Shown one piece after another: positions 24,259-31,250 of a stretch of 64,000 nt of DNA (its first letter is position 1; every line of letters begins with the position of its first letter). The notes under the pieces are model-generated. The model was not told the DNA's origin. It saw only the letters and a program-made list of their open reading frames with translations, and did not search any database. Location of the stretch: the NCBI RefSeq assembly GCF_001590865.1, contig NZ_BBUY01000007.1, positions 174,972 to 238,971 on the forward strand, written 5' to 3'. This stretch comes from Streptomyces sp. NBRC 110611 (GTDB lineage: Bacteria > Actinomycetota > Actinomycetes > Streptomycetales > Streptomycetaceae). The translations under genes were made by a program, and so were the position numbers.

Positions 24259-25773
24259 CTAGGCAGGGGGCCACGGCCCGGTGGCCGAGGAGGGTTCGGT
24301 CGTGGTGGGCAGAGGCGGCTGGAGGGATATCGGGGGTGTCTCCCAGCCCGCGGAGCCGCCTCGTGCCGGGCGGATCCGTGCCGTGTTCCGCAGCAGGCGC
24401 AGCGCCGCCGGGCGCGGCAGGAAGCGGGCCGTGCGGACGGACGGCGTGACGACGTCGGCGTAGGCGCGGCAGACGGCGGGGCGGGCCGCGGCGGGGGAGT
24501 GGAGGACCTCGCCGGTGGTCAGCGCCCAGGGCTCGTGCACGATGCGGCCGATGGCGCGCTGCACCCTCCGGGCGAGGGCCGGATCGTCCATGCCGTGCCG
24601 GCGGAGCGCCGTACGGAGGGCGGCGGCGCTGTGGGCGGCGATGGACAGGCCCTGGCCGAAATCGGGGGTCAGGGAGACCACGGCGCCGCCGAGTGCGACG
24701 AAGCCGGTGGGCCAGGCGGGCAGCTGGTCGTAGCGGCGTCGCCGGCTGAAGGTGTCGCGGGACAGCCGTACCTCGCTCAGCGGCTCGGCACCGGCGATCA
24801 GGTCGCCGATGGCGGAGCTGCCCGTACGGCGGGCGAACGGCACGAACCGTCCGGCGTGTTCGGTCGGCCGGTCGTCCCCGGTGCCGGTGAGCGTGACCAG
24901 CCAGCGGCCGCCCTCGATGGGGACGAGGGTGGCCGTCGCCGCCGGCACCCCGCGCGGCGGGCCGGTGTGCGCGAGGGGGGCACCTCCCTGCTCATGGGGG
25001 TCCCCCCTGTTCGAGCGGAGCCGAGAACTCGGGGGAGGAGCCGGGAGCTCGGGGGGCGCGGCGCTGCGGACCGAGCGGGAGGTGAGCACCGGCAGGGGCC
25101 GCAGGCCGTCGGGGGCACGGAAGATCCGGGTCGCCGAGACCGTCCCGGAGTCCGCGACGTCCTCGACGGCGCTGGGCAGTCCCAGGGCCCGCAGCCGGTC
25201 CTGGGTGGTGGAGTGCCGGCCGGTGGCGTCGATGACGAGGTCGGCGTCGAGCCGATACGTTTCCCCGGTCGTGGTGTCCCGGACGCGTACGCCCGTGATG
25301 TGTTCCGCGGTGCCGGTCAGCCCCTCCGCTTCGGTTCCGTCGAGGACGGTGACGCCGGGGAGGGCGGGAACCTGATGGCGGATGACCCGGTCGAGCAGAT
25401 CACGGGAGCAGGCGATCAGGTACGGCAGGCGCCGGCGGCCTAACCGGGCCAGCGGCGAGTGGGCGGCGAGTTCGGCGGGCATCGGGACCCGGCGGGCGCC
25501 TTCGGCGAGCCACCGGTCGACGCTGCCGGGCAGCACGGCATCGATCTTCCGGGCGCCGTCGGCGGCCAGCAGATGGGCGTGCCGGGCCTGCGGAAGGTCC
25601 GTGGGCAGGGCGGGAGTCCGCGGCAGCCGTTCGCGCTCGACGACGATGACGTCGGCGTGCCCGGAAAGCGCCGCGGCGGCGAGCATGCCGGTGAAGCCGC
25701 CGCCGAGCACCACGGCGAGGTACGGGTGGATGAACTGCAGCCCGCTGCTGCTCGTACTGCTCGGCGCGTTCAT
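24259..25773 (-). CDS. FAD-dependent oxidoreductase
   Basis: 504-aa flavoprotein monooxygenase/reductase-like enzyme. The dinucleotide-binding motif is VVLGGGFTGMLAAAAL (residues 20-35), followed by a second FAD motif LVIDATGRHS and the C-terminal VSLTPDFGQGLSIAAHSAAAL, as in geranylgeranyl-reductase/halogenase-like proteins. The substrate is unknown. Residues about 245-270 are encoded by an inserted REP-like palindrome (24976-25037) that keeps the frame, giving a Pro/Arg/Gly-rich loop. ATG 25773 follows AGGGA at 8 nt. It stands alone, convergent with the SNF2 operon; the 70-nt gap to 24189 holds no clear terminator. Confidence 0.85.
   Translation of the reverse strand: MNAPSSTSSSGLQFIHPYLAVVLGGGFTGMLAAAALSGHADVIVVERERLPRTPALPTDLPQARHAHLLAADGARKIDAVLPGSVDRWLAEGARRVPMPAELAAHSPLARLGRRRLPYLIACSRDLLDRVIRHQVPALPGVTVLDGTEAEGLTGTAEHITGVRVRDTTTGETYRLDADLVIDATGRHSTTQDRLRALGLPSAVEDVADSGTVSATRIFRAPDGLRPLPVLTSRSVRSAAPPELPAPPPSSRLRSNRGDPHEQGGAPLAHTGPPRGVPAATATLVPIEGGRWLVTLTGTGDDRPTEHAGRFVPFARRTGSSAIGDLIAGAEPLSEVRLSRDTFSRRRRYDQLPAWPTGFVALGGAVVSLTPDFGQGLSIAAHSAAALRTALRRHGMDDPALARRVQRAIGRIVHEPWALTTGEVLHSPAAARPAVCRAYADVVTPSVRTARFLPRPAALRLLRNTARIRPARGGSAGWETPPISLQPPLPTTTEPSSATGPWPPA
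24976..25037 (-). repeat. REP-like palindrome inside the FAD oxidoreductase gene
   Basis: Read on the coding strand: CTCCCCCGAG, an imperfect inner stem (TTCTCGGCTCCGCTCGAA), then GGGGGGACCCCCATGAG. This C-run/stem/G-run/GGACCCCCAT layout is typical of dispersed Streptomyces palindromes. A second copy of the same layout is at 46553-46597. Confidence 0.7.
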
Positions 25774-26054
25774 GGGCGGTCCCTTTCTCGGCGGCGCGCG
25801 GTCCCCCGGCGCGAGCGGGGCACGTCAAGGTAGGGCGGTGCCGCAGACGGTCGGGAGCGCCGGCGCGCGGCGGCGATGACGGCGTCGGCGGCGGCCGTGA
25901 ACGAGGCCGTCAGCGAGGGCGGCAAGGAGAACGGCAGGGACGTGGTCGCGGTCCGCAGAACGCGCAGCGACGCCGGTGGCAGTGGTTGTGCTCGCTGTGG
26001 GTCCCGGCAGGCCGGCGCGAGTGCCGGCCTGCCGCCCCCCGATTTCCCCATCAT
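25770..26054 (-). CDS. Questionable small ORF upstream of FAD oxidoreductase
   Basis: 94-codon ORF whose TGA overlaps the ATG of the FAD gene by 4 nt and whose ATG has GAGGGGGA 4-5 nt upstream, both signs of a real coupled gene. Against it, the protein is Arg/Pro/Ser-rich without recognisable domain (a hydrophobic stretch TASFTAAADAVIAAA only), and a perfect 12-bp hairpin lies in its first 20 codons. No known family recognised. Confidence 0.25.
   Translation of the reverse strand: MMGKSGGGRPALAPACRDPQRAQPLPPASLRVLRTATTSLPFSLPPSLTASFTAAADAVIAAARRRSRPSAAPPYLDVPRSRRGTARRRERDRP
26005..26034. terminator. Perfect 12-bp hairpin in intergenic region
   Basis: CGGCAGGCCGGC (26005-26016) and GCCGGCCTGCCG (26023-26034) pair perfectly around a 6-nt loop. 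Read on the minus strand it precedes the FAD gene by about 230 nt and could act as an attenuator or isolate it from upstream transcription. The remaining 26055-26514 contains no convincing gene. Confidence 0.55.
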
Positions 26055-26339
26055 GCTTCCCCCTCAGGCCGTGTCCGGGCCGCCCCGCGCGCGGTCACGT
26101 CCTCCGTCACCCGCCCGTGTCACCGGGTGCGGTGGGTGGGTGCGGCTGCCTCGCGGAGCGCACTCCCCCTGGGGACGCGGCCGTCACCACTGGTCAACAA
26201 CGGACACAGTTCGGGATCGTAGGCGGCGCCGATCACATCCGGTAGCCATGTTTGAGCGAGAGGCGCGACAGAGCCACCCCGGGAATACCGATGGGTAAAT
26301 CTGGAGCAAAACGACGTAATGGGCGGAAAATGCCTGGCT

Positions 26340-26378
26340 GCTTTCTCTCGTAGCGAGAAAGCGGCCGGGAAATTCCCG
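26340..26378 (+). other. Hairpin plus palindrome upstream of quinone oxidoreductase
   Basis: GCTTTCTC/GAGAAAGC (26340-26347 with 26355-26362, 7-nt loop) is followed at once by the 13-nt palindrome CGGGAAATTCCCG (26366-26378). The stretch is clearly less GC-rich than its surroundings and lies 137 nt before the oxidoreductase start. It could be an operator or leader structure. Confidence 0.4.
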
Positions 26379-26514
26379 TGCGGAGAAGAGGAGGAGACGG
26401 GAAAACGCGTGGGAATCCCCGCATGGTTGGCGCGAAATGATCGGGTGGCCACGGTCCGGAGGGCGCCGTGCCTACCCTGTGCGGGCACCGCACCGCAGAA
26501 CCCGAGGGAGAGAC

Positions 26515-27459
26515 GTGCGCGCGATCGTGATGCGAGAATTCGGCGGCCCGGACGTGCTGCGGCTGGAGGACGTGCCCGAGCCGGCACCCCGCAGCGGACA
26601 CGCACTGGTCGACGTCGCCCTGGCCGGCATCAACTACGCGGATGTGCACGTACGGGGGAACTCCTACCTGGCGCCCGTCGAGCTGCCGTACATACCCGGC
26701 AACGAGGTCGTGGGGACCGTGGGCGGCACCCGGCGCGTCGTCGGCCTGTGCCGTGGCGGCGGATACGCGGAGCGGGCGCTGCTGCACCGCCGGGTGACCT
26801 GGGACGTCCCCGACGCCGTCAGCGACGAGCAGGCCGTCGCGCTGGCGCTCCAGGGCAACAGCGCCTGGCATCTGCTCTTCACCGTGCTGCGGATCACCGA
26901 GGGCGAGACGGTCGTCGTACCGGCCGCGGCCGGCGGCGTCGGCTCCCTGGCCGTCCAGCTCGCGGCGCGGGCCGGTGCCAGGGTCATCGGCCTCGCGGGC
27001 TCCCCGGAGAAACGCGAACGGGTCCGGGAGCTGGGCGCCCACGCGGTCGTCGACTCGGCCGCCGAGGACCTGACGGAGCGCATCCTGGACGCCGCGGGCG
27101 GCCCGGTCGCCGCGGCGCTGGAGATGACCGGCGGCGTCACCTTCGAACGGACCCTCGCCGCCGTCGCGCCGCGCGGCCGGCTCGCCGTGTACGGATTCGC
27201 CGGCGGCGAACTGGCGAGTGTGCCGACCCGGGACCTGATGCAGCGGTCCATCACCGTCTCCGGCTTCTGGCTGCCGCAGCTCTACGCGGACCGGACGGCG
27301 CTCCCGACGTCCATGAAGGCGCTGTTCGACGCGGTGTCCGACGGTTCCCTCAAGCCGCTGACCGGTGCCGTCCACGGCCTCGCCGAGGCGGCCCGGGCGC
27401 ACCACGACCTGGCGGCCCGCACCCCCACCGGGAAGCTGGCCCTGGACGCCACCCGGTAA
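26515..27459 (+). CDS. Quinone oxidoreductase-like MDR dehydrogenase
   Basis: 314-aa medium-chain dehydrogenase/reductase, NADPH:quinone-oxidoreductase branch. GroES-like N-terminus VRAIVMREFGGPDVLRLEDVPEP, substrate loop GINYADVHVRGNSY and PYIPGNEVVG, then the Rossmann part with AAAGGVGSLAVQLAARAGARVIG (cofactor loop AxxGGVG) and a C-terminal TGKLALDATR. The zinc-ligand cysteines of alcohol dehydrogenases are absent, as expected for this branch. GTG 26515 follows GAGGGAGAG. An IclR-type regulator lies 160 nt downstream on the same strand and may control it. Confidence 0.9.
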   Translation: MRAIVMREFGGPDVLRLEDVPEPAPRSGHALVDVALAGINYADVHVRGNSYLAPVELPYIPGNEVVGTVGGTRRVVGLCRGGGYAERALLHRRVTWDVPDAVSDEQAVALALQGNSAWHLLFTVLRITEGETVVVPAAAGGVGSLAVQLAARAGARVIGLAGSPEKRERVRELGAHAVVDSAAEDLTERILDAAGGPVAAALEMTGGVTFERTLAAVAPRGRLAVYGFAGGELASVPTRDLMQRSITVSGFWLPQLYADRTALPTSMKALFDAVSDGSLKPLTGAVHGLAEAARAHHDLAARTPTGKLALDATR

Positions 27460-27619
27460 TTCCGGTAGTCCGGGTGTCCGAGGGACACTGCGGCTCCGGG
27501 AGCGCACCCCGGGGCCGTCCGCCGGGGGGCGCCGCCCGGCGCGTGACGAGCGGGGCGGACGCTCGTAGCCGAACCGCCGTGCGCCGGCGCACGGAACACT
27601 GCCAGGAAGAGAGCACACG

Positions 27620-28525
27620 ATGGGCAACAGCACCACACCGAGCGGCACGACCACCACGGCTCCGGGCACCCCGGGCCGCGCCAGGACGGCCGGCGGAACC
27701 GGACCGTCCACAGGGTCCCGGACGTCGGGATCCAGCCATGCCGAGCGGGTCTTCCTCGTCCAGACGGCCTTCGCCGAGCTGGGCGGATCCGCCCACGGGC
27801 CGGGCGAGATCGCCGAATTCACCGGCCTGGACGACTCGGTCGTCTACCGCATCCTGCAGTCCGGCATCTACCAGCGGATCTTCGAACGGGTCGACCGGGG
27901 CCTCTACCGGCTGCGGACCTCGGCCGCCCAGCTCGCCTTCACCGCGCTCGACCACCGCCTCGACGGCGCCCAGACGGTGCTCGGCGAGCTGCGGGAGGCC
28001 ACCGACGGCGGGCTGGCGTTCCTCTACATGGTCGCCCCGTTCTCCGGCGCGCAGCGGCAGTGCGTCGATATGGCCGTCGGCGACTCCGACCTCGCGGAGC
28101 TGGGCATGACACCACGCGATGTGCTGTCCGTGACGCGCTCTCTGCGCACCGGTGCCTCCGGGCGGACGATCCTCGCCTACCTTCCCCCGGTGCTCCAGCA
28201 GCGGGTGCTGGCCGAGCCGGTACCGGACCAGGCGGGACCGGGCGTCTACGTGGACAACGACGCGCTGCTGGCATCCCTCGCGGAGGTGCGCGACCTCGGC
28301 TACGCGCTCGGGTACGAGGAGTGCATGGCCGGATGGAACTCCTGCGCCGCGCCGATCATGTGGGACGGTTCCATCATGGGCGCGGTCCTCCTGCTCAAGC
28401 TCAAATCCGTGATGCCGGTGCCACCCAACAGCGTCATCGAGGCGACGAAGGAGGCGGCGGCCGAACTCAGCCGGTACGGAGCGGCCCGGCCGGACGCGGG
28501 CCAGGCCGACAGGGCCCGGGCCTGA
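27620..28525 (+). CDS. IclR-family transcriptional regulator
   Basis: 301-aa regulator. A low-complexity Ser/Thr/Gly N-terminus (residues 1-40) precedes the winged HTH (about 42-105: AERVFLVQTAFAELGGSAHGPGEIAEFTGLDDSVVYRILQ), and then the IclR-type effector domain with LGMTPRDVLSVTRSLRTGASGRTILAYLPP and ALGYEECMAGWNSCAAPIMWDGSIMGAVLL. The ligand is unknown. ATG 27620 follows GGAAGAGAG. The neighbouring quinone oxidoreductase is the obvious candidate target. It ends convergent with the DUF1697 gene. Confidence 0.85.
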   Translation: MGNSTTPSGTTTTAPGTPGRARTAGGTGPSTGSRTSGSSHAERVFLVQTAFAELGGSAHGPGEIAEFTGLDDSVVYRILQSGIYQRIFERVDRGLYRLRTSAAQLAFTALDHRLDGAQTVLGELREATDGGLAFLYMVAPFSGAQRQCVDMAVGDSDLAELGMTPRDVLSVTRSLRTGASGRTILAYLPPVLQQRVLAEPVPDQAGPGVYVDNDALLASLAEVRDLGYALGYEECMAGWNSCAAPIMWDGSIMGAVLLLKLKSVMPVPPNSVIEATKEAAAELSRYGAARPDAGQADRARA

Positions 28526-28546
28526 GCGCCGCGATCTCCGGGGAGG

Positions 28547-29089
28547 TCAACCGTCCGCGAGGGCCAGGAGCTTGGTGACGGTGTTCCAGTTCCGGGCCGT
28601 CGCCGTCACACCGAGCGGGGCACGGCTCACCCGCTCGGCGAGCTTGGAGCGGCCGATGCCGCCCGGGCACCACAGGTACAGTTCGCGTCCGGTCAGCCGG
28701 AACCGGTCGGGCGCGAAGGCGGCCTGATCGAGCGCGTCCAGCCGCGAGGTGTCGGCCGGCACGGCCGACAGGAACGTCACATGCAGGCTCTTGGGCTCCG
28801 GTACGGCCTGCGGAAACGGATTGGCGGCCACCACGGCGGCCAGCTCGTCGCGGGTGCGGACGACGACCGGCACCGCCAGGCCGAGCTGGGCGGCGATCCC
28901 CTCGTACAGCACGCGCGCCGTCTCCTCGGGCGGCGTACCGGGGTCCGCGAAGACGAGGTTGCCGGTCTGCAGCAGCACGGAGACGTCCGTGAGGCCCAGC
29001 GACTCGGCCAGTGCCAGCTGCCGGGCCTTGGGGAAGGAGTTGTGGCCTCCGACGTTGACGCCGCGGAGCAGGGCGATCTGGCGGGACAT
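28547..29089 (-). CDS. DUF1697 family protein
   Basis: 180-aa cytosolic protein beginning MSRQIALLRGVNVGGHN, the invariant opening of DUF1697, followed by DVSVLLQTGNLVFAD and KSLHVTFLSAVPA, and the C-terminal YLWCPGGIGRSKL and ATARNWNTVTKLLAL. The fold is ferredoxin-like; no biochemical function is established. It lies 55 nt downstream of ogt on the same strand and probably shares its damage-responsive transcript, which would be the only hint of role. Confidence 0.88.
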   Translation of the reverse strand: MSRQIALLRGVNVGGHNSFPKARQLALAESLGLTDVSVLLQTGNLVFADPGTPPEETARVLYEGIAAQLGLAVPVVVRTRDELAAVVAANPFPQAVPEPKSLHVTFLSAVPADTSRLDALDQAAFAPDRFRLTGRELYLWCPGGIGRSKLAERVSRAPLGVTATARNWNTVTKLLALADG

Positions 29090-29144
29090 GGAACGGTGCC
29101 CTTCGTAGGGGCCGCCCCCGGCGAGGACCGGTGACGGCCGGGAG

Positions 29145-29723
29145 TCAGAACAGCGGAGCGGGCAGCACACCTTCGAGGGCCAGCAGCAGGCGCTTGGTCT
29201 CCAGACCGCCGCTGAAACCGCCGATCCCGCCGTCCGCGGCCACCACGCGGTGGCAGGGCACGACGACCGGCAGCGGGTTGGAGCCCATCGCCGCGCCCAC
29301 CGCGCGGGCCGCTCCCGGCTCCCCGACCCGGTCGGCGAGGTCCTGATAGCCGACCACGCTGCCGTAGGGCACGCCGTCGGCCAGGGCACGCAGGACCCGG
29401 GCGTGGAAGCCGGAGGACAGCGACCAGTCCAGGGGGACGGTGAAGGACCGCAGCTCCCCGGAGAAGTAGGCGGTGAGCTCGGCGGCGGCCGTTGCCAGAT
29501 GCGGTATCTCCGGCAGCGGCGGGCCTCCGAAGAGCTGCTCCAGACGGCTCAGCGCACCGGGGGTGTTCCGCTCGTCGGCATGGAAGACGACCTGGGCCAG
29601 GCCCTCCCGGGTCGCGGCCAGCAGCAGCGGACCGATCGGGGCCGACAGGCGGGTGAAGGCCCAGTCGCGCCGGATCACCACGGGCTCCGCCGCCGGCATG
29701 GGAACCTGCTCGGAATGCATCAC
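29145..29723 (-). CDS. ogt: Methylated-DNA--protein-cysteine methyltransferase
   Basis: 192-aa suicide repair protein that transfers O6-alkyl groups from guanine to its own cysteine. The active-site motif is PCHRV (Cys near residue 157), with NPLPVVVPCHRVVAADGGIGGFSGG, and the recognition helix GVPYGSVVGYQDLADRVG. No AdaA zinc domain, so it is a stand-alone Ogt. Start: GTG 29723 lies 6 nt after the -10 of the damage promoter and would begin a leaderless mRNA; ATG 29720 is the very next codon. No good Shine-Dalgarno is present. Confidence 0.93.
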   Translation of the reverse strand: MMHSEQVPMPAAEPVVIRRDWAFTRLSAPIGPLLLAATREGLAQVVFHADERNTPGALSRLEQLFGGPPLPEIPHLATAAAELTAYFSGELRSFTVPLDWSLSSGFHARVLRALADGVPYGSVVGYQDLADRVGEPGAARAVGAAMGSNPLPVVVPCHRVVAADGGIGGFSGGLETKRLLLALEGVLPAPLF

Positions 29724-29729
29724 CTGATC

Positions 29730-29752
29730 AGGGTAGGACCCGCCACTGACAA
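29730..29752 (-). promoter_or_regulatory. RecA-NDp/PafBC-type promoter of ogt
   Basis: Minus strand: TTGTCAGTG (29752-29744), 8-nt spacer GCGGGTCC, TACCCT (29735-29730), then 6 nt to GTG 29723. It matches the mycobacterial motif tTGTCRGTG-N8-TAnnnT at every constrained position. Confidence 0.8.
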
Positions 29753-29830
29753 CGCGTGGCGGAGCGGCGGCGGGACGGGGCGGCGGAGCGGCGGGGACTG
29801 CCGACCCCGCTCCCCCTCCGCTCCGGGCGC

Positions 29831-30727
29831 TCAGCCGCGGTGACGGCGGTCCTTGCCCTCCAGCGCGTCACGTACCACGTCGGGCTTGTTGGTGATGATC
29901 CCGTCGACGCCCAGCCTGGCGGCCTTGACCGCGGTGGCCGGGTCGTCGATGGTCCAGGTGTACAGCTCCAGCGCACGGCGGTGCGGGCCTCTCAGGCCGT
30001 GTACGGCGGCGATGTACTCCCGGGTGACCGCCGTGTGGACGGGATTGATCTGGTCGCAGTACTTCGCGTACTTCGGCAGGTCGGCGACGGACGGATTGCC
30101 GAGGAACCCCGTCTTGATCTTCGGCTGCAGCGTGTGGACCGTCTTGATGCTGTCGGCGTTGAAGCTCTGGACGATCAGGCGGCGCTTGAGGTGGTGCCGG
30201 TCCAGCCAGCCCGAGCGGCGCAGCTCCCTGAGGACCTGGACCTCGATGCCCGGATAGAGCTCCGGCGCCTTGAGCTCCATCAGCAGGCTCTGGTCGTGGC
30301 GCTCGACCTCGTCCATGTAGTCCTCTAGGGTCGGCACCCGCTCGCCTTCGAACTCCGGTCCGAACCAGCTGCCCGCGTCGAGCTTCTCGATCTCCCTGAG
30401 GGTGAAGTCCTCGACGTTCCAGGGGGCGCGGTCGGGGAAAACCTCCTCGGCGTCGGTGGTCCGGGCGAGCGAGTTGTCGTGGAGGATGACCAGCTCGCCG
30501 TCCTTGGTGCGCTGGACGTCGTTCTCGACCCATTCGATGCCGAGCCGGGCGGCCTGGTGGACGGCGGCGAGCGTGTTCTCGGGCGCGTACGACGAGGCGC
30601 CGCGATGGGCGACCGTCTCCGGAGTGTGTCCGAGCGGTCCGGCCTGGGCGGCGGAGGGGGAGAGGACGAGCGCGGACAGACCCATGAGCGCACCGGCGAC
30701 AGCGGTGGCGACGGGGCGGATACGCAT
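29831..30727 (-). CDS. Secreted glycerophosphodiester phosphodiesterase
   Basis: 298-aa GDPD enzyme hydrolysing glycerophosphodiesters to glycerol-3-phosphate outside the cell. A signal peptide ends at AQAG (about residue 29). The catalytic barrel begins VAHRGASSYAPENT (His/Arg of the HR motif), then EWVENDVQRTKDGELVILHDNSL (E/D metal ligands and second His), LLMELKAP, and C-terminal YTWTIDD...GVDGIITNKPD. ATG 30727 follows GAGGAG at 6 nt. Such enzymes are typical members of the Streptomyces PhoP regulon, and a PHO-box-like direct repeat lies upstream. Confidence 0.93.
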   Translation of the reverse strand: MRIRPVATAVAGALMGLSALVLSPSAAQAGPLGHTPETVAHRGASSYAPENTLAAVHQAARLGIEWVENDVQRTKDGELVILHDNSLARTTDAEEVFPDRAPWNVEDFTLREIEKLDAGSWFGPEFEGERVPTLEDYMDEVERHDQSLLMELKAPELYPGIEVQVLRELRRSGWLDRHHLKRRLIVQSFNADSIKTVHTLQPKIKTGFLGNPSVADLPKYAKYCDQINPVHTAVTREYIAAVHGLRGPHRRALELYTWTIDDPATAVKAARLGVDGIITNKPDVVRDALEGKDRRHRG

Positions 30728-30750
30728 GCGGACTCCTCGTGACGTCGTTG

Positions 30751-30849
30751 GCGTGAGGTGGCGTGAGGTGACGTGGAACGGGGTCGGAAGAGAGAGGCTC
30801 GCAGCCGGGCCGTAGCGGGAAGCGGTCGTGAGGTGGCCGGGCGCTGAAC
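30751..30849 (-). promoter_or_regulatory. Direct repeats upstream of GDPD gene, including PHO-box-like pair
   Basis: Two features lie in the 5' region of the GDPD gene. GCGTGAGGTG is repeated in tandem (30751-30770, plus strand). On the minus strand GTTCAGC (30849-30843) and GGCCACC (30838-30832) start 11 nt apart, the spacing of PhoP-binding heptamers. The rest of 30850-31220 has no gene; it holds the uvrB upstream region. Confidence 0.35.
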
Positions 30850-31220
30850 GAGAAGTGTCCGGATTTCCGGGTGGAACGTCCGTAGTTGCAGGATGCCCGG
30901 ATTAGCCGTGCAACAGACGTACGATCCGACGTCGTCCAACTTGCCGGAGGCACGGCATCCGCGCATCTTGGCCCGATGACGCGTCACCCGTCGTGCTTCT
31001 GACCGGTTTTGCTGATATAGGGCGCTAGGGGAGTCATAGCGGGCCTCTCGCGCACGGGCCGGCGCGGCGGTCAGGCGGCCGCTCCGGGCCGGGCACGGGG
31101 TGCGGCCGGCCCCCCGGCCCCGGCCCGCGGCCCCGCCGGCGCCGCCGTGCGGCGTCCCCGGGCCTCGGATGTCCGCCCCTGCCGCCGCAAAACCGCAGGC
31201 CGGAGTAGTCGCGGCGTCGA

Positions 31221-31243
31221 TTGTCAGTGGCGGGTCGTACGGT
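31221..31243 (+). promoter_or_regulatory. RecA-NDp/PafBC-type promoter of uvrB
   Basis: TTGTCAGTG (31221-31229), 8-nt spacer GCGGGTCG, TACGGT (31238-31243), then 7 nt to ATG 31251. It is a full match to tTGTCRGTG-N8-TAnnnT. Transcription would begin at or next to the start codon. Confidence 0.85.
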
Positions 31244-31250
31244 GGATCCC

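Noticed and set aside
26120..26605. 161-codon minus-strand frame in the gap before the quinone oxidoreductase
   Set aside because: Overlaps the oxidoreductase start and its leader hairpins, lacks an RBS and has no recognisable content.
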